NCBI GenBank assembly: GCA_013399855.1
Contig: VXAY01002116.1
Coordinates: forward strand, 1,617,758-1,681,757
Length of the DNA: 64,000 nucleotides
Direction of reading: 5' to 3'
DNA from: Oxyruncus cristatus
Lineage: Eukaryota > Chordata > Aves > Passeriformes > Cotingidae
Numbering within the stretch: position 1 is the first letter of the stretch; each line of letters starts with the position of its first letter. A program made the position numbers and the translations under genes. This document shows positions 49,468 through 64,000 of the stretch, piece by piece. Below the pieces are notes generated by a model. It was given only the letters and a program-made list of their open reading frames with translations. It ran no database searches and had not been told where the DNA came from.

Positions 49468-52065
49468 TCTCAACAACCTAATTTTCTAATGGAATGTTAA
49501 ACACTAAGTACCTGAGGCTATAAGTACAGATATAAGCACCAACTCCACCATACAGAAAAGGGGCTGGACCAGGGCACTGTGGGCAGAAGTCCTGGATTAA
49601 TCCACATGTTCCAGGTATCACCAGTAGTGGTGGTAGCACTGGGTTGGTCTCTCACTTTTACACACTTCGGTTTGGATTCACTTTGTTTGGCTCTAGACAT
49701 GAAGGTCTGAGTTTGTCACACCAGGCCTTTCCACAAGCAGGAGAGAAATTGGCAACTCCAGGACACGGTTCATCTGATCCAGAGCTCACTGAAGGGCTCT
49801 TCACTGACTATAACGGGAGCACAAACTGCTTGCTCAGACACGTTACTCAAGGTCAGGTGGACCGATCTCACCCTAAGTGTGTACTGTTTTAAGGTATTAT
49901 ATATAATAAAGCATTTTTTTCTCCAAGAAAAACAAAGCCAGTTTAAGTCTAATGCTTATTAGACCCCAATTCTTTAGGCACTCCTGAAATTTTTAGACAA
50001 TGAGAACTGGACTTAATCTTTTCAAGTTATTCTGGATACAGATTCTTACTTTTAACTACTAGAGCCCTTAGGTTTTAGGCTGCTACTCAGCCATTGCTTT
50101 TCTACTCAGTTCCTTGTCTATCTTGGATTATCAGAGGCTTCACTGCTGCAAGAAAAAATTAAGAAAAGAGGAGAGAAAAAAAAAAAAAGCCTCCCACGTA
50201 TCTAAACTCAGAAATAAAATAACAGCCCTTTCTTCCTTCTCTGCTTATAGAGAGAAACGTGAACACTCACCACCTTTCCTCCTCCCTCCCAACTACAAGA
50301 TTTTAGGACCTACTACGAAAAGGTCAAAGGGAGGTCTTAGCTTTTGTAACAAATACTATTTATTAAAAATTGCTGACTGCTGCATGAATGCCAACAACTG
50401 CATATAATTTTAGTTCAAGCTTCATAAAATTTTAAGGCTGAGATACCGAGCTAAAAATTCCAAGCAGTTACGAAGAAGTGTGTTTAAACAGTAGTCTACA
50501 TTATTTGCTTAAAACTAAGGAATAGATTTCAGTAAAATCTGACAACCATTTCCCCCCTGAACCTGGTAGAAAAAGGAAAGACATGTGAAAGATTTCTCTG
50601 CTTATTTATTTTGTACTACTCCTAGGCCAGCTTTGGTTCTGCTGACTTCTATACCAGCTACAGCAAAATGAGAACAGCACATACAGACACGGGGTAAGAT
50701 GATACATGATGTCAGGGCAAGTGTGAGAGCCTCATCCCATCCCCAATCTCTAATGTATAAGCCTTTCCTCATGTCTAGTAGTGCTCAGTTTTCAATACTG
50801 CACTAGAGAACCAAGGAAGAGAAACCAAAACAGAGCAACGGACATAACCAGAAGTTTGTAAAACATGATCTAGAAAAGGGAGACTGACTGGAAAAACAGT
50901 GGTTTTTTGGGTTGTTTGTCCTTTGTCTAACAAAAATAGAGAAAAAGAATAAAGACACAACACCATGCTTTATATATCCCAAAGGTCATTGTGAAAAATT
51001 AATCTGTTTTTATGGCCACTGAGAAACAGGGATTTAAATTGGCAGGGAAATTTTAGATAGGAAGTTAGTTGTAAGGTTTAACTAAGGACAACAAAGAGGG
51101 AAGGACTCCTAATGAGAACAAACATCCACTGGGAAAGATTTAAGAAAAAATGACCCTGAGGAAGGAAGAGCTCAAGTGCCTTCAAAACTGCATTTTCAGA
51201 GCTCCTCATTTCACCAAGTCTACTGAGGACAACCCTATTAAGTTCAAAGGGCTTTTTCCCTGTACTGACTGTTTTGTTTTCCTTGCATTAAATGTGGAAC
51301 TTCTGGTAATCCCTGAACAGCATTAAGCTTTAAGCTCTCTTGTCTTTTAATTGATCTTAATCATGCCTGATGGATTAAACAAACATGGAAGAAAAACTGC
51401 TGCATGCTCTGACTGGAGCCAGAGTCAAAAGTAAACCAACTTGTTCCATGACCTTGGAGAATCAACATATCATCATAAAGCTGCTTCACTTGTGCACAGA
51501 AATCCTGTGCCAGCTCCAGCTCTGCTGAATAGGTTACTCTTGGAACATATAGAGCACTACTCTAAACTTTACTGTAACTTCCTTCCTCACCTCAGACCCA
51601 CAAGTGGCCCTCCCACACCCAATTCTGCTGGCAGGACACAGATTAACTCAATTTAAATAGCAGGGTTTGTGAACTTGCCTCATGTTGGCTCAGCCAGCTG
51701 GAGGAGCTGGAATAAGAACACAGCACGACACCCAATGGGATTCACCAGCATTTCCAACCACCCTGGGGATAATGATGACCAAAACACCACAGCATCCTCT
51801 GGGCGTGGTGGGGTCATCTGCCTTCACAACCTCGATAGTGCACTCAACAACAGCAAGGGTTTTTTAAACAAAAACTCATTAATTGCTCCACATAAAAATA
51901 CTTTTCCAACTCCATGTCCTTGAACAGATTTGCCATTTTTTGGCTTGAAACACTGTTTCATCTTTCTACAGTTTGATCAGGGACAACACACTGTAGAGCC
52001 CTGCCTTTCACTTACCCTGAGTTAGTAAAAGGTAACAGTCAACTGCTGCAAACTGAGGCTTGGGG

Positions 52066-52101
52066 TTAATATAAAACAAAATATTAATATAAAACAAAAA
52101 T
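52066..52101. repeat. Two-copy 18-base tandem duplication
   Basis: The unit ttaatataaaacaaaata occurs at 52066 and again, slightly changed, at 52084. Confidence 0.8.
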
Positions 52102-52220
52102 TGTATTTCCAGTGTAGAAGAATATGGGCTCAAATCTATCAAACTGACATAAGCTCGGCTCATCAACTGAAACCACTCCATGGCTTGACAAAATTTCACA
52201 TCTCTGCGTGACACTGAAGA

Positions 52221-52363
52221 TCACAGAACCATACAATGGTTTGAGGTCGGAAGGGACCTTAAAGATCATCTCATTCCAAACCCCTGCCATGGGTAGGGAC
52301 ACCTTCCACTGGAGCAGAACAATCAGAGTCCCATCCAGCCTGATCTAGAACACCTCCATCTCC
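52221..52363 (-). mobile_element. CR1 LINE 3' tail fragment in CDC5L intron
   Basis: Reverse-complement CR1: tcacagaaccatacaatggt, cggaagggaccttaaagatc, ctgccatgggtagggacacc. Same orientation as the gene. Confidence 0.93.
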
Positions 52364-53053
52364 AGTAAAATGCTTTACTTAATGTACAAGGGGGAAACAA
52401 GGATCATTAAGAAAAAGGGCTGATCAGTATCAGAACAGTCAAAGAGGGGCAGGGTGTGCAAATGTAAAGAGGAAAAAAAAAAGTGGAATTAATTCTAATT
52501 GACTGGGATCCCACCAAGTTTTTCATGGAAAGATTTAGTTACAAAAGATACTCAAATTAAGGCACTGTTGGTAAGCAACTGTAACTTCACAACTGAAACC
52601 AGACCAAATGTTCAGAGCTTGCATGCCAATATAAAGCCACTTTTACCCAACTGAATAGGGAAGCCTGGACCTAAACTCCTATATTTGCCATGTACATCAC
52701 ACAGCATTACAACTTACTGATGTCTGCAAGGACACTATTTTCTCTACTCACAGCCAAATCTAATAACCCAAGACAATCTCCACCTGAACTATATTCCTTA
52801 AATTATAATGTCTTTAAACACTGTAACACAAGCTGGAACGACTGTTGAGTAAAGACAGTACAGGGTATATCAAGCACAGGAGCTCCCATAGAGTTCACAG
52901 CATCCAACTTCCCAGAACTAGAATAATCTAGAAAGTTCCTGGGTAAATTAACAGCCACTGCTGATGACAGTGATGACATTAAAACCCACTTTGAACATTT
53001 TTATTTGGGAATTGCTTCTAAGACTAGCAGTACTATCAGTGACACCCATACAT

Positions 53054-53392
53054 GTTTTCTACAACTCCCTGAAAGGAGGTTGGAGCCAGGTGGGGGTCAG
53101 CCTCTTCTCCCAGGTAAGAACTGACAAAGTAAGCAGAAATGGCTTCAAATTGCAGCAGGGGTGGTTTGGATTGGATATTAAGAAGAATTTCTTCACAGCA
53201 AGGGGTTGTCAAGCATTGGAACAGGCTGCACAGGGAAGTGGTGAAGGCACCATCCCTGGAAGTGTTCAAAAATTGTGTGGATACGCTACTTTTAGACCTG
53301 GTTTAGTGGTGAACACAGTGGTTGTGTCATGTTGATGGTTGGACTTGGTGATCTCAGAGGTCTTTTCCAATCTTAATTATTCTATGATTCTA
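53054..53392 (+). mobile_element. CR1 LINE fragment in CDC5L intron (about 0.34 kb)
   Basis: Contains ctacaactccctgaaaggag, ggagccaggtgggggtcagc, ggttgtcaagcattggaaca, ggacttggtgatctcagagg and a ttattctatgattctac tail. The frame LDIKKNFFTARG of ORF2 is still visible. Confidence 0.95.
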
Positions 53393-56240
53393 CCTCAATC
53401 GCAGTAGAAATATGTCTAGAGGAACACAGTTTAAGAAGAAAACCAAATAATTTCTTTTTACTAAACTTTTTTGGAAACTCTCTACCACTCACAAGTAAAA
53501 AAAAAACAATGGCACTAAGATCACAGACACGAACAAGTACTGAGGCCAAGAGCTCTGATTAACTTTAAGCAAACACGGGTTACTGCTGTGTCTGTGAGGT
53601 AATAAGCAGCATGCACAGTGTAATTACCTTCAAATACCATCCCTGCAAACCCAGACGGCCTGCACTGGTCTCTTCCAGAGCAGAGGCTGACAATCCTGGG
53701 GAAGCTCAGGCATTAAACGAGTCAGCAAACAGCCTGGTTCCCTCTCAATACTCAGCAGAAGCCTCATGGTGAGCTTGCAGCAGTCAATTTTGGACAGTGA
53801 TGGTGTGCAAAGGCCTTTTGCAACGAAGAGGTTTGTCAATGCTTAACTTTATTTCTAAGCATTGTAAATTACCAGATTCTGAACAACTCAGCAGTGAAGA
53901 GCACTGATAACCCTTTGCTGTGATCCTCTGGTTCCAATTACTCTCCCAACACACCTTACTAAAAAAAGCCTATTCCACAAAGGCAACACACTAGCACAAA
54001 ATAAAATACATGAGCAGAAAAGCAAAACTACTCAGGATTTCCACCATATTTTAGTTTTGTATTTTCTCTGTTCCTAGTCTCATAAAATCTCTTATTTTCT
54101 CCAGGTGTTTTCTCAGTAACAGCACATCTGAAAATGCAAAAGAAACTGCTAACTTTAGAAGCATGTAAACTAGAGAGAAATTAAAATACAATCTCCAATA
54201 AACTAGTAAGTGACACACCCTGCAGCAGAATGCACCATGTAACCCATGAAACTCCAGCTAAGCAAGTGGTTTTCAATACGAATTAATTCAGAGGACTTGG
54301 GCTGCAATCAAAAGCAAAAATGGACACTGGTAAATTATCACCTTGATGTATCTTGGATACTGCAAAGAATAGATAATTTACTAAATTTTGCATAGACAGT
54401 GTACCTTGAGCTTCTTCCCCTGTGGGCTTTCAATAGTGTTTATAATTTAGCCATCAAATGAAATAATAACATTAACCACCACAATTTTAATAAAAATATT
54501 TGTATGCTGCAAGCCAACTTTATGAACTGTCTTCAAAGGAAAAATAATGCTGGCAGGAAGTTTCTAAGTTATGAACTACAAAGGGAAGCAACTAGTTTGT
54601 TAAATAGATGCCTCTGCTATCTCATTTCATCTTATAAGGTCCCTAGTGTAACACACACCTTAGCAGGAATGCTTTTCTTTGTAAAAATATTGTTTGGAAG
54701 AGAAGGAAATAAAAGCTATAGCAGAGAAATGAAGTAGTAAATGCAACTGCAAGCATCAGTGAACTCCCATTTCTGAAATGACTTGCTCTGCACTGTAGCC
54801 TATCCTTGAAAAAATATGCTGGACTTCCCAAAGCTACTGGAAAGATCAGAAAATTCCACAAATCTAAGCTGTACCACAGACACATAGTGAGGTCATAGAG
54901 ATTCACTTGCATGGACCTGAAACTCCCCCTCTTTAACGCAAAAGAGTTCACATACTAATCTTGTAACACTCTTTAACCGCATTAAGGAACACATTCAGAG
55001 AGTCCAAAACCCTCAAAACAGAGAAGTGGAAAGTATTACTAACACACGGCAGGACATTCCAACATTGGAACTACTGCTGGTGGTGCCTGGACAGGATAAC
55101 CCAGCCAAACAGAAGCTCTCCACAACCGCTCCACTTTGCCTCCACAAGTTCAGCAATAACAGCCCAAATCTGTTTGTGATATCGCCATCCATTCCAGAAA
55201 GATAAATGTTGTGTCAACATACACAAGGCTGCCACCACTGAATCACCGGGGCAGTGAGAACAGGCCAATTAAGGGAAGACAACTGTGTGTCCACACCATC
55301 AATCCAGCCAGGAATCTCTGAGCGATGAACACTCCAGAAAGAGCCGGAATTTTTCGCACAGGATCTGCAGGGTGTCAGCAGTCTCATATGGAAGTGTTAG
55401 ACAGTGACTACCAGAGGTGCAGCTGTGCCAAACATCAATAAACTCTCATGGTTTTTTCTTCCCTAATGATCTTAATACAACATAAAGCAGAAGCAGCAGC
55501 CCCAAAGCTGACCAACATCAGTTGCTGTTGCTGGCAAACTCTATTTTACAGTTTCTACTTTTCTCTCAAAGGAAGTTAAGAGTAAAGCAGTATCTTAGGG
55601 TACTGAAAGCTGAGCTAATGTCCCTGCTTTTCATTAAGCTTGCCTGATACTTCCCATTAAAATATCTATTTCAACTGATATTGCTTTCAGACAATTTTCC
55701 TTGGAAAAACATTAAAATGAAGGTGGGTTTTGCCATTGCTGAGAATGAGTTAGGGAAAAAAAAATTGCTGTGTTTTTTTATTGCATATTCATTTGTTCAT
55801 GAAACTGTTATGATTTTTATTTATTATTTAAAAAACAATTCAGCAGGTGACCTTATGCTTTAAAAACTGTATATGCATATCTTGCTTTTAGGAAGGGCCT
55901 TTTAAATAGGTCAGGCCACAGAGCTGCACTAAACTGCATTTTGCACACACTTGGGAGAGATTTTCAGCTCAAATTTAACTTTGCAAAGAGTCCACCTGCA
56001 CTCAGGAAACAGTGAGTTGTGAGAGGTAGCGCTGCACCTGCAGCCGTGGGGCACAGAGAGCTCTGCTGGCCCCAGGGCCTGACTGAACTGGGGGACGGGA
56101 TTTTGGAACACAGTAAAACAGAAGAGCAGGATTGTGTGTGGAAGTGGACCAAGCCATCAGCCTCACCAGCAGCACTCTGAGCTCCCAAGGGATGCAGCTA
56201 CATTAGGGAGAGAATCCCATGATTGCAGCGACTGATGGTT

Positions 56241-56790
56241 GTCACAGAATCACAGAACGGGTCAGGCTGGGAGGGACCACAGTGGGTCATCTGGTGCAAC
56301 CTCCCTGCTCAAGCAGGGTCATCCCAGAGCACTTGGCACAGGATTGTGGCCAGATTGTTCTGGAATATCTTCAGTGAGGAAGACTCCACAAACTCTGGGC
56401 AATCTGTTCCAGTGCACCGTCATTGCACAGTGAATAAGTTCTTCCTCCTGTCCAGGTGGAACTTCCTGGACATCAGTTTGTGCCCGTGACCTCTTGTCCC
56501 ATTGCTGGGCACTCCTGCCAGAGCCTGGTCCATCCTCTGCCCCTTCCCTGCAGCCCCTGACAAACACAGATGAGGTCCCCTCTCAGCCTCCTCTCGAGGC
56601 TGAACAGCCCCAGCTCCCTCAGCCTTTCCTCATCAGAGATGCTCCAGTCCCTTCATCACCTTTGTCACCATCCACTGGACCTGCTCCAGGAGCTCCTTGT
56701 CTCTCTCATGCTGAGGAGCTCAGAACTGGACACAGCACTGCAGATGTGCCTCACCAGGGCTGAGCAGAGGGGCAGGATCCCCTCCATGAC
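56241..56790 (-). mobile_element. CR1 LINE fragment in CDC5L intron (about 0.55 kb)
   Basis: Reverse-complement CR1 of a further tail class: gtcacagaatcacagaacgg, gtcaggctgggagggaccac, catctggtgcaacctccctg, gaggtcccctctcagcctcc, gaactggacacagcactgca. It is the second longest CR1 copy here. Confidence 0.93.
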
Positions 56791-57377
56791 CTGACAGGAC
56801 ACAGTTCACTGGATTTTGTTCAGTGTGTTCCACAGAACCCCATGCAAGTGTTGGCAGCAAATAAAACCCAATTTCACTTTTTTTTTTGGTAAGACCTCTG
56901 ATTTGTATTTTGCTTCCTGGGTGACTGTCTTATGACTACAGAGCAACAAACACTTAGAACAAACACACAGAAGTCTGATGAACGGATGACTTGACCTGAC
57001 TTACTTTGCTTCAATATCCTTAATAAGCATTCCACCACCAACTACTCATTCAAATATTGGGAAAAGATGGACAGAGATCAACAGCATAAGAAAGCCCACA
57101 CAGAAGTAACCAATTTAGACTGGAGAAACAGTGCACAGCATAAAGGCACAGGGCCACACACCAAACAATAAAGAGAAAACAAAATATTCAAGAGCTACTC
57201 ATTAAGCAAGTACCATCCACCCTGTGCAGCAAAAGAGTCTGTGGAAAAACTAGGGCTGCAATCACGAAATTAAAGACTGTCTCATAAAACATACATAGGC
57301 AAATTAAGGCTGTTTGTGCATTCCCTAACTTGGACTGTTTGACTTTGCAACTTTAGTAACGCCCTTCTAATGTCGTT

Positions 57378-58127
57378 TTGGGCCTGAGATATTTAAATTT
57401 CAAAAGCATTTGTACACAAATTAGGTGCAGCCCTCTGATTCCTGGCGTGGTGCCCACCTGGCCCTGCTGCCATGCACAGCCAGGCTGTGCTCTGACAGCA
57501 GTCTTGGGGAATCAGAGCAGAGTGAGAGCTGGGCAGCGTTGGGCAGGGCAATGGTGCTCTCTGCTGGGGGAGCAGCAGCACAACAAGGGCTCTGCCATTC
57601 CTACTAAACCCTTCCTACCACTCTACACACAGGTGAACTGCTCCTGGCCTGAGAGGCTGACAAACAACTATAGAGTCTGTACCTGGATGACATTCTTGAC
57701 CGACAGACTTCACACAACACCCTCACACCGTGTTTCATGTGTACGGATCAAGCGAAAATTCAGCCTTTCTGGTCTCCCTCATGTTGTTTCTGTGGCAGCA
57801 GCTGTTTGGGGAGGGGTTACTTCTAGCAACAGTAGCTATGTTGATGTTAAATACAGAAAAACTTCTTTGGTAAAGTTTCCTTTTACCATGGAACAAAATA
57901 ATCTGATGCCTGCAGAATTTAAAGAGATTTTTAAGCTAAAATGGTATTTTGGAAAACATCTAGTGACTTACTACAAGTCAGAACAAACACACGTTCTGTG
58001 GGAAGAAACCATTTCAAATCAGCTCACTTGTTATCATAAATGCTATTTTGGGGGGTTTTGTGTGGAGTGTTTGAGTGAAACTCTAGAGAGGGGACAGGGC
58101 AAGGAAAATCAGTGTCAAAGGGTCTGA
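57378..58127 (+). other. Unexplained 249-codon open frame, antisense in CDC5L intron
   Basis: The longest ATG-started frame in the window. I recognise no domain, signal peptide or repeat-protein similarity. The protein has a cysteine-rich C-terminal part (CYHKCYFGGFCVECL) and one N-linked glycosylation-type NSS motif. A second frame of 61 codons follows at 58132-58317 in another register. A rough estimate gives about 0.04 such frames by chance in 64 kb of this composition, so it is unusual but not compelling. No promoter or splice context is visible. It may be a relic of an unrecognised mobile element or a chance frame. Confidence 0.2.
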
Positions 58128-58571
58128 TAAAGTGGAATGGGATCAGAAACATCCACTGTTTTCTTCTTGGACGGAATCACTGGAATTGGCAAAGGATGTC
58201 AGTCTAGCAGGAATTCAGGACTATGTGGACCTTCATGAATGTCATAGCCAGTCAGAAACCAAATTAAATTGGAAGGAGAACTTGAGAGGAGCTTTGGTCC
58301 AGAAACGTTGGTTTTAAGCATCTTTCTCTGAAATATCTCACAGCAGTCACTATTAGGGGCACAGTGCAAAGCTAGAAAGATCAGGTATCTGATCTGCTAA
58401 CAGTGGAAATTAGGAAAACAACAAAAAAGTCCACATGGAATTAAGAGACAGCAGAACCTGACCTTCTCTCCAGATGAGAATCAAGTGGGTGAGACGAGCT
58501 GTGCTGCAGCCTCAATGACCTTTTCAAAGGAATCCCACAAAACACCTGACTGATTTATACAGTAACCTCTA

Positions 58572-58982
<411 letters not shown>

Positions 58983-61361
58983 CTAAAAGCTCACCACCAG
59001 GTTAAGCTAACTATGAAATCAAAGACAGATGCTGTGGATTATAAATGAAACCCAGGCTAGGAGGCTGCTCACAGTGCAACTACCCCTCATTTTATACAAT
59101 TTGGCCAAGCCTGACATCACTCTGCCGTGGCTAATGAAAGCTGTGGCACAGCAAGATACTTCATCTTGCTGCAGAAGAACAGAGATAAAAGCAAGGACCT
59201 TGAGGGGAGGGAGAACTGTGCAGACAGAAGCAGCTGTTCTATGAAACAAAAATCACTTTTCATTTCCCTTGTCCACACAACCTGGAAAGTCAAGCCTAAA
59301 CAGTAAGGGGTGAGCTGTGTAAGCTCCACTGCAGGAAATACTGCTCTGACTTTAACTAACACATTCTGTGGCCAGGCAACTAGTGAGATATGAACACTCT
59401 GCTCTTTCCACTTAAAAAGTAACTTACAGTGACCTGAAAAGATCTGTGTTGTTCTCACAATCCTTACATTTCTGACAAACAGACTGGCCCACAAAACTAC
59501 ACAGGCATCCAGGTCCATCTGAATCTATTTGTAACTAAAAAACTAAAATATATTTGCTGATCTGGATTTCACTGGTTCTAAGTGCACAATCATGTCCTCT
59601 CTCTCAACAGACTTGCACGTGCATCACAAATTTCCATATCAGCAGTCAGTATCTTCAAGCACACATCATGTTTTACAACAGCATATTGCCCAGGATGTAA
59701 TTCAGGTATCACCAGATCAGATGATCTCAGAGAAAGGAAAATTAATTACTTGTCCTTGATGGTCAAGACAGATAAAATAGGAATAATTTAACCACACCTG
59801 ACAAAGCTGAATCTTATAAAGGTTCTCTTTCAATTAGCCTCTATTAGTACACTGTGAGGAACTACTTAAGGCTATTTAGTTGTGACACCAAAGAGTTCCT
59901 CAGCCTTAAGAGCTCAGCACTCCATGCTCAGCACCACTGCTAATCCTTCCCAAAAGACACCACACATCAAAAAGAAAGGAGCATTCTGTATAGGGCTTTT
60001 AGGAGGAAGATGTTCTAAAAACAAATGGAAGTAAAGAAAAATAAACAAGCCCCAGATGAGAGCAGAAAGATAGGAAAACTGCCAAGTTTGAACTGGACTT
60101 TAGACAAAGAGGGAATATTATGCCAAATGTTAAAGAGTAAGCGGGAGCAAGGATGCAAAAGAACTTCTGCCCATCAGTTAGGAGACAGAATTTCTGAAGA
60201 AAGTTTCCAGACAAAAGCTACTGGACCATGTAATAGTCTCTAAGGGAAGTGATAGAAAAACTGATTCTTGCTGAACTTCAAAACAACCAGACAAAGCACT
60301 CGGAGAACATTCCTAAGGGAACAATCTGACACTGGCAGGGCAGTGAAATTCATGATCTAACTGTATTTTCCATCTTTAACTTCTCCTAGTTAGAAATCTT
60401 CAAGTATAATTTTTCTTTTAACAGCAAATTGGAAGTACATACTGTTCCGTGTTTGTCATTTTAGGCTCAATTCACTGGTCAGATACGGTCAAGGAGATTG
60501 CTTGTGTCTTGATCTTCAGAATCACTGGGAAGTAATATGGGATTTAGGTGTAGAGACACCAGAGTTACTGTCAGAGCACAGGCCTCAGAAAGCAGGACTC
60601 TGCGTAAAACAGATGACTTGGTGGCACGTGAGTTTGTTCTTTCCACTCACTTTTATTCCTGTAAGCATTTGGTCAAAGGTCACTGGCACAGCTTCACAGG
60701 TGAGGCTCTTTGAAAGAACCAAACCACAGCCCTGGGTGCCTGAACTGCCTGCCTGTCACTTGGCAGCAAAAGGCAACATCTGTAGCTGCTTAAATAACTG
60801 AACACTCCGAACCGGAACCCTGGTCCAGGGCTGCTGTTTAACTTGGGATTACAATGCAAAACAGGACAGAGTGCCCAGAACACCCACTCGCTCCAGTCAG
60901 CAACCATTGTGCCTGCTCAGCACTTCTGCGCCAGGTACGCTGTCAGATCAGCTGCCACAGCCCAGCAGGCTCTGCACCAGCTCTCCTGGATCAAGCCTGA
61001 CAAAGCATAATTAAACAACTTGATTTCCTGCTCCAAGTTACAAGCTGATACCACTGTCCTATTTACTTTGCACTGCTTTAAAAAAAGTGCTTTGTAATTC
61101 TGGATAATAAAATACAGAGGCAGCAGAACGTGGATAGCACACATAGTTAAAGCCTCAATGATTTAACCCTAAACAGAAACAAAGAAGTAGAATTTGGTAA
61201 CTGTTGGAGTATTATAGCTCCTCCCCTTACTTAAAATGATAAGCAAACACAGCACATTCAAAATTGTATCTAAATAACAATGCCTGTGGGCAAATACAGC
61301 ATCCCTACCATTCTGCTGTGTGCCCAGATTAACATCAACTCACAGAAAATACGCACCTAAA

Positions 61362-61402
61362 TTATCCTTACTTAATAACTTCATAACTTATCCTTACTTA
61401 AT
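61362..61402. repeat. Short direct duplication beside a CR1 tail
   Basis: The 15-mer ttatccttacttaat occurs at 61362-61376 and 61388-61402, a 26-base period, directly left of the CR1 fragment. Confidence 0.85.
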
Positions 61403-61403
61403 G

Positions 61404-61472
61404 CTTGGCAGTGCTGGATGATTGAACCTGATTATCTTAGAGGTCTTTTCCAGCCTCAATGGTTCTATGATT
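61404..61472 (+). mobile_element. CR1 LINE 3' tail fragment in CDC5L intron
   Basis: Only the last 70 bases: ttggcagtgctggatgattg, aggtcttttccagcctcaat, ggttctatgatt. Antisense to the gene and 125 bases from the nearest CDC5L exon's donor. Confidence 0.9.
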
Positions 61473-61570
61473 ACAGCTCTTCATACAATCCTCTGGAGAT
61501 CTCCCAACTGAATTCTGTGCAGGCTTGGATTCTCTTAAGATTACAGGACCATGTCAATAAGGACATATTA

Positions 61571-64000
<2,430 letters not shown>

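Noticed and set aside
56239..56794. Open frames on both strands as small genes
   Set aside because: They lie wholly within a CR1 fragment read in sense and antisense.

Overview
The window looks like part of a bird (sauropsid) chromosome. It carries at least 28 fragments of CR1 LINEs, most ending in the avian-type tail of repeated ATTCTATG-like octamers, and no Alu or L1 sequence. CR1 covers roughly 12% of the window by my hand count. A few degraded, old MIR-like SINE relics are also visible. I cannot assign a species.

Only one gene can be supported. The right 19 kb (about 45,100-64,000) is the 3' part of CDC5L, read on the minus strand. Six coding segments (63848-64000, 62187-62267, 61598-61843, 58671-58868, 46660-46872, 45466-45570) join in phase 0 and give the last 331 residues of the protein, ending in TAA. 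A short 3' UTR follows, with an AATAAA signal on the minus strand at 45120-45125. CDC5L is the Myb-related core subunit of the PRP19/CDC5L (NineTeen) spliceosome complex. The Myb repeats lie beyond the right edge. The 11.8 kb intron between 46873 and 58670 holds five CR1 fragments and an unexplained 249-codon antisense open frame.

The left 45 kb (1 to about 45,100) shows no recognisable exon, RNA gene or promoter. In tetrapods the DNA downstream of CDC5L is a long gene-poor interval leading to SUPT3H and RUNX2, so this looks like the start of that desert. It holds 22 of the CR1 fragments (one with reverse transcriptase motifs), a 0.3 kb non-CR1 repeat present twice (about 3350-3665 and 8841-9148, close to 95% identical), four MIR-like relics, another degraded repeat pair, two poly(A)-flanked assembly gaps (30114-30211 and 44345-44384), and several non-repetitive AT-rich blocks that could be conserved regulatory elements.

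There is no operon-like or multi-gene system here. The interesting material is transposon stratigraphy (several CR1 tail classes, three junctions between oppositely oriented CR1 copies), the unclassified paired repeat, the intronic antisense open frame, and candidate noncoding elements, one of which has two Runx-type core motifs. CR1 edges are estimated by eye and may be off by about 10-20 bases. Exon edges were checked base by base for splice sites and phase.
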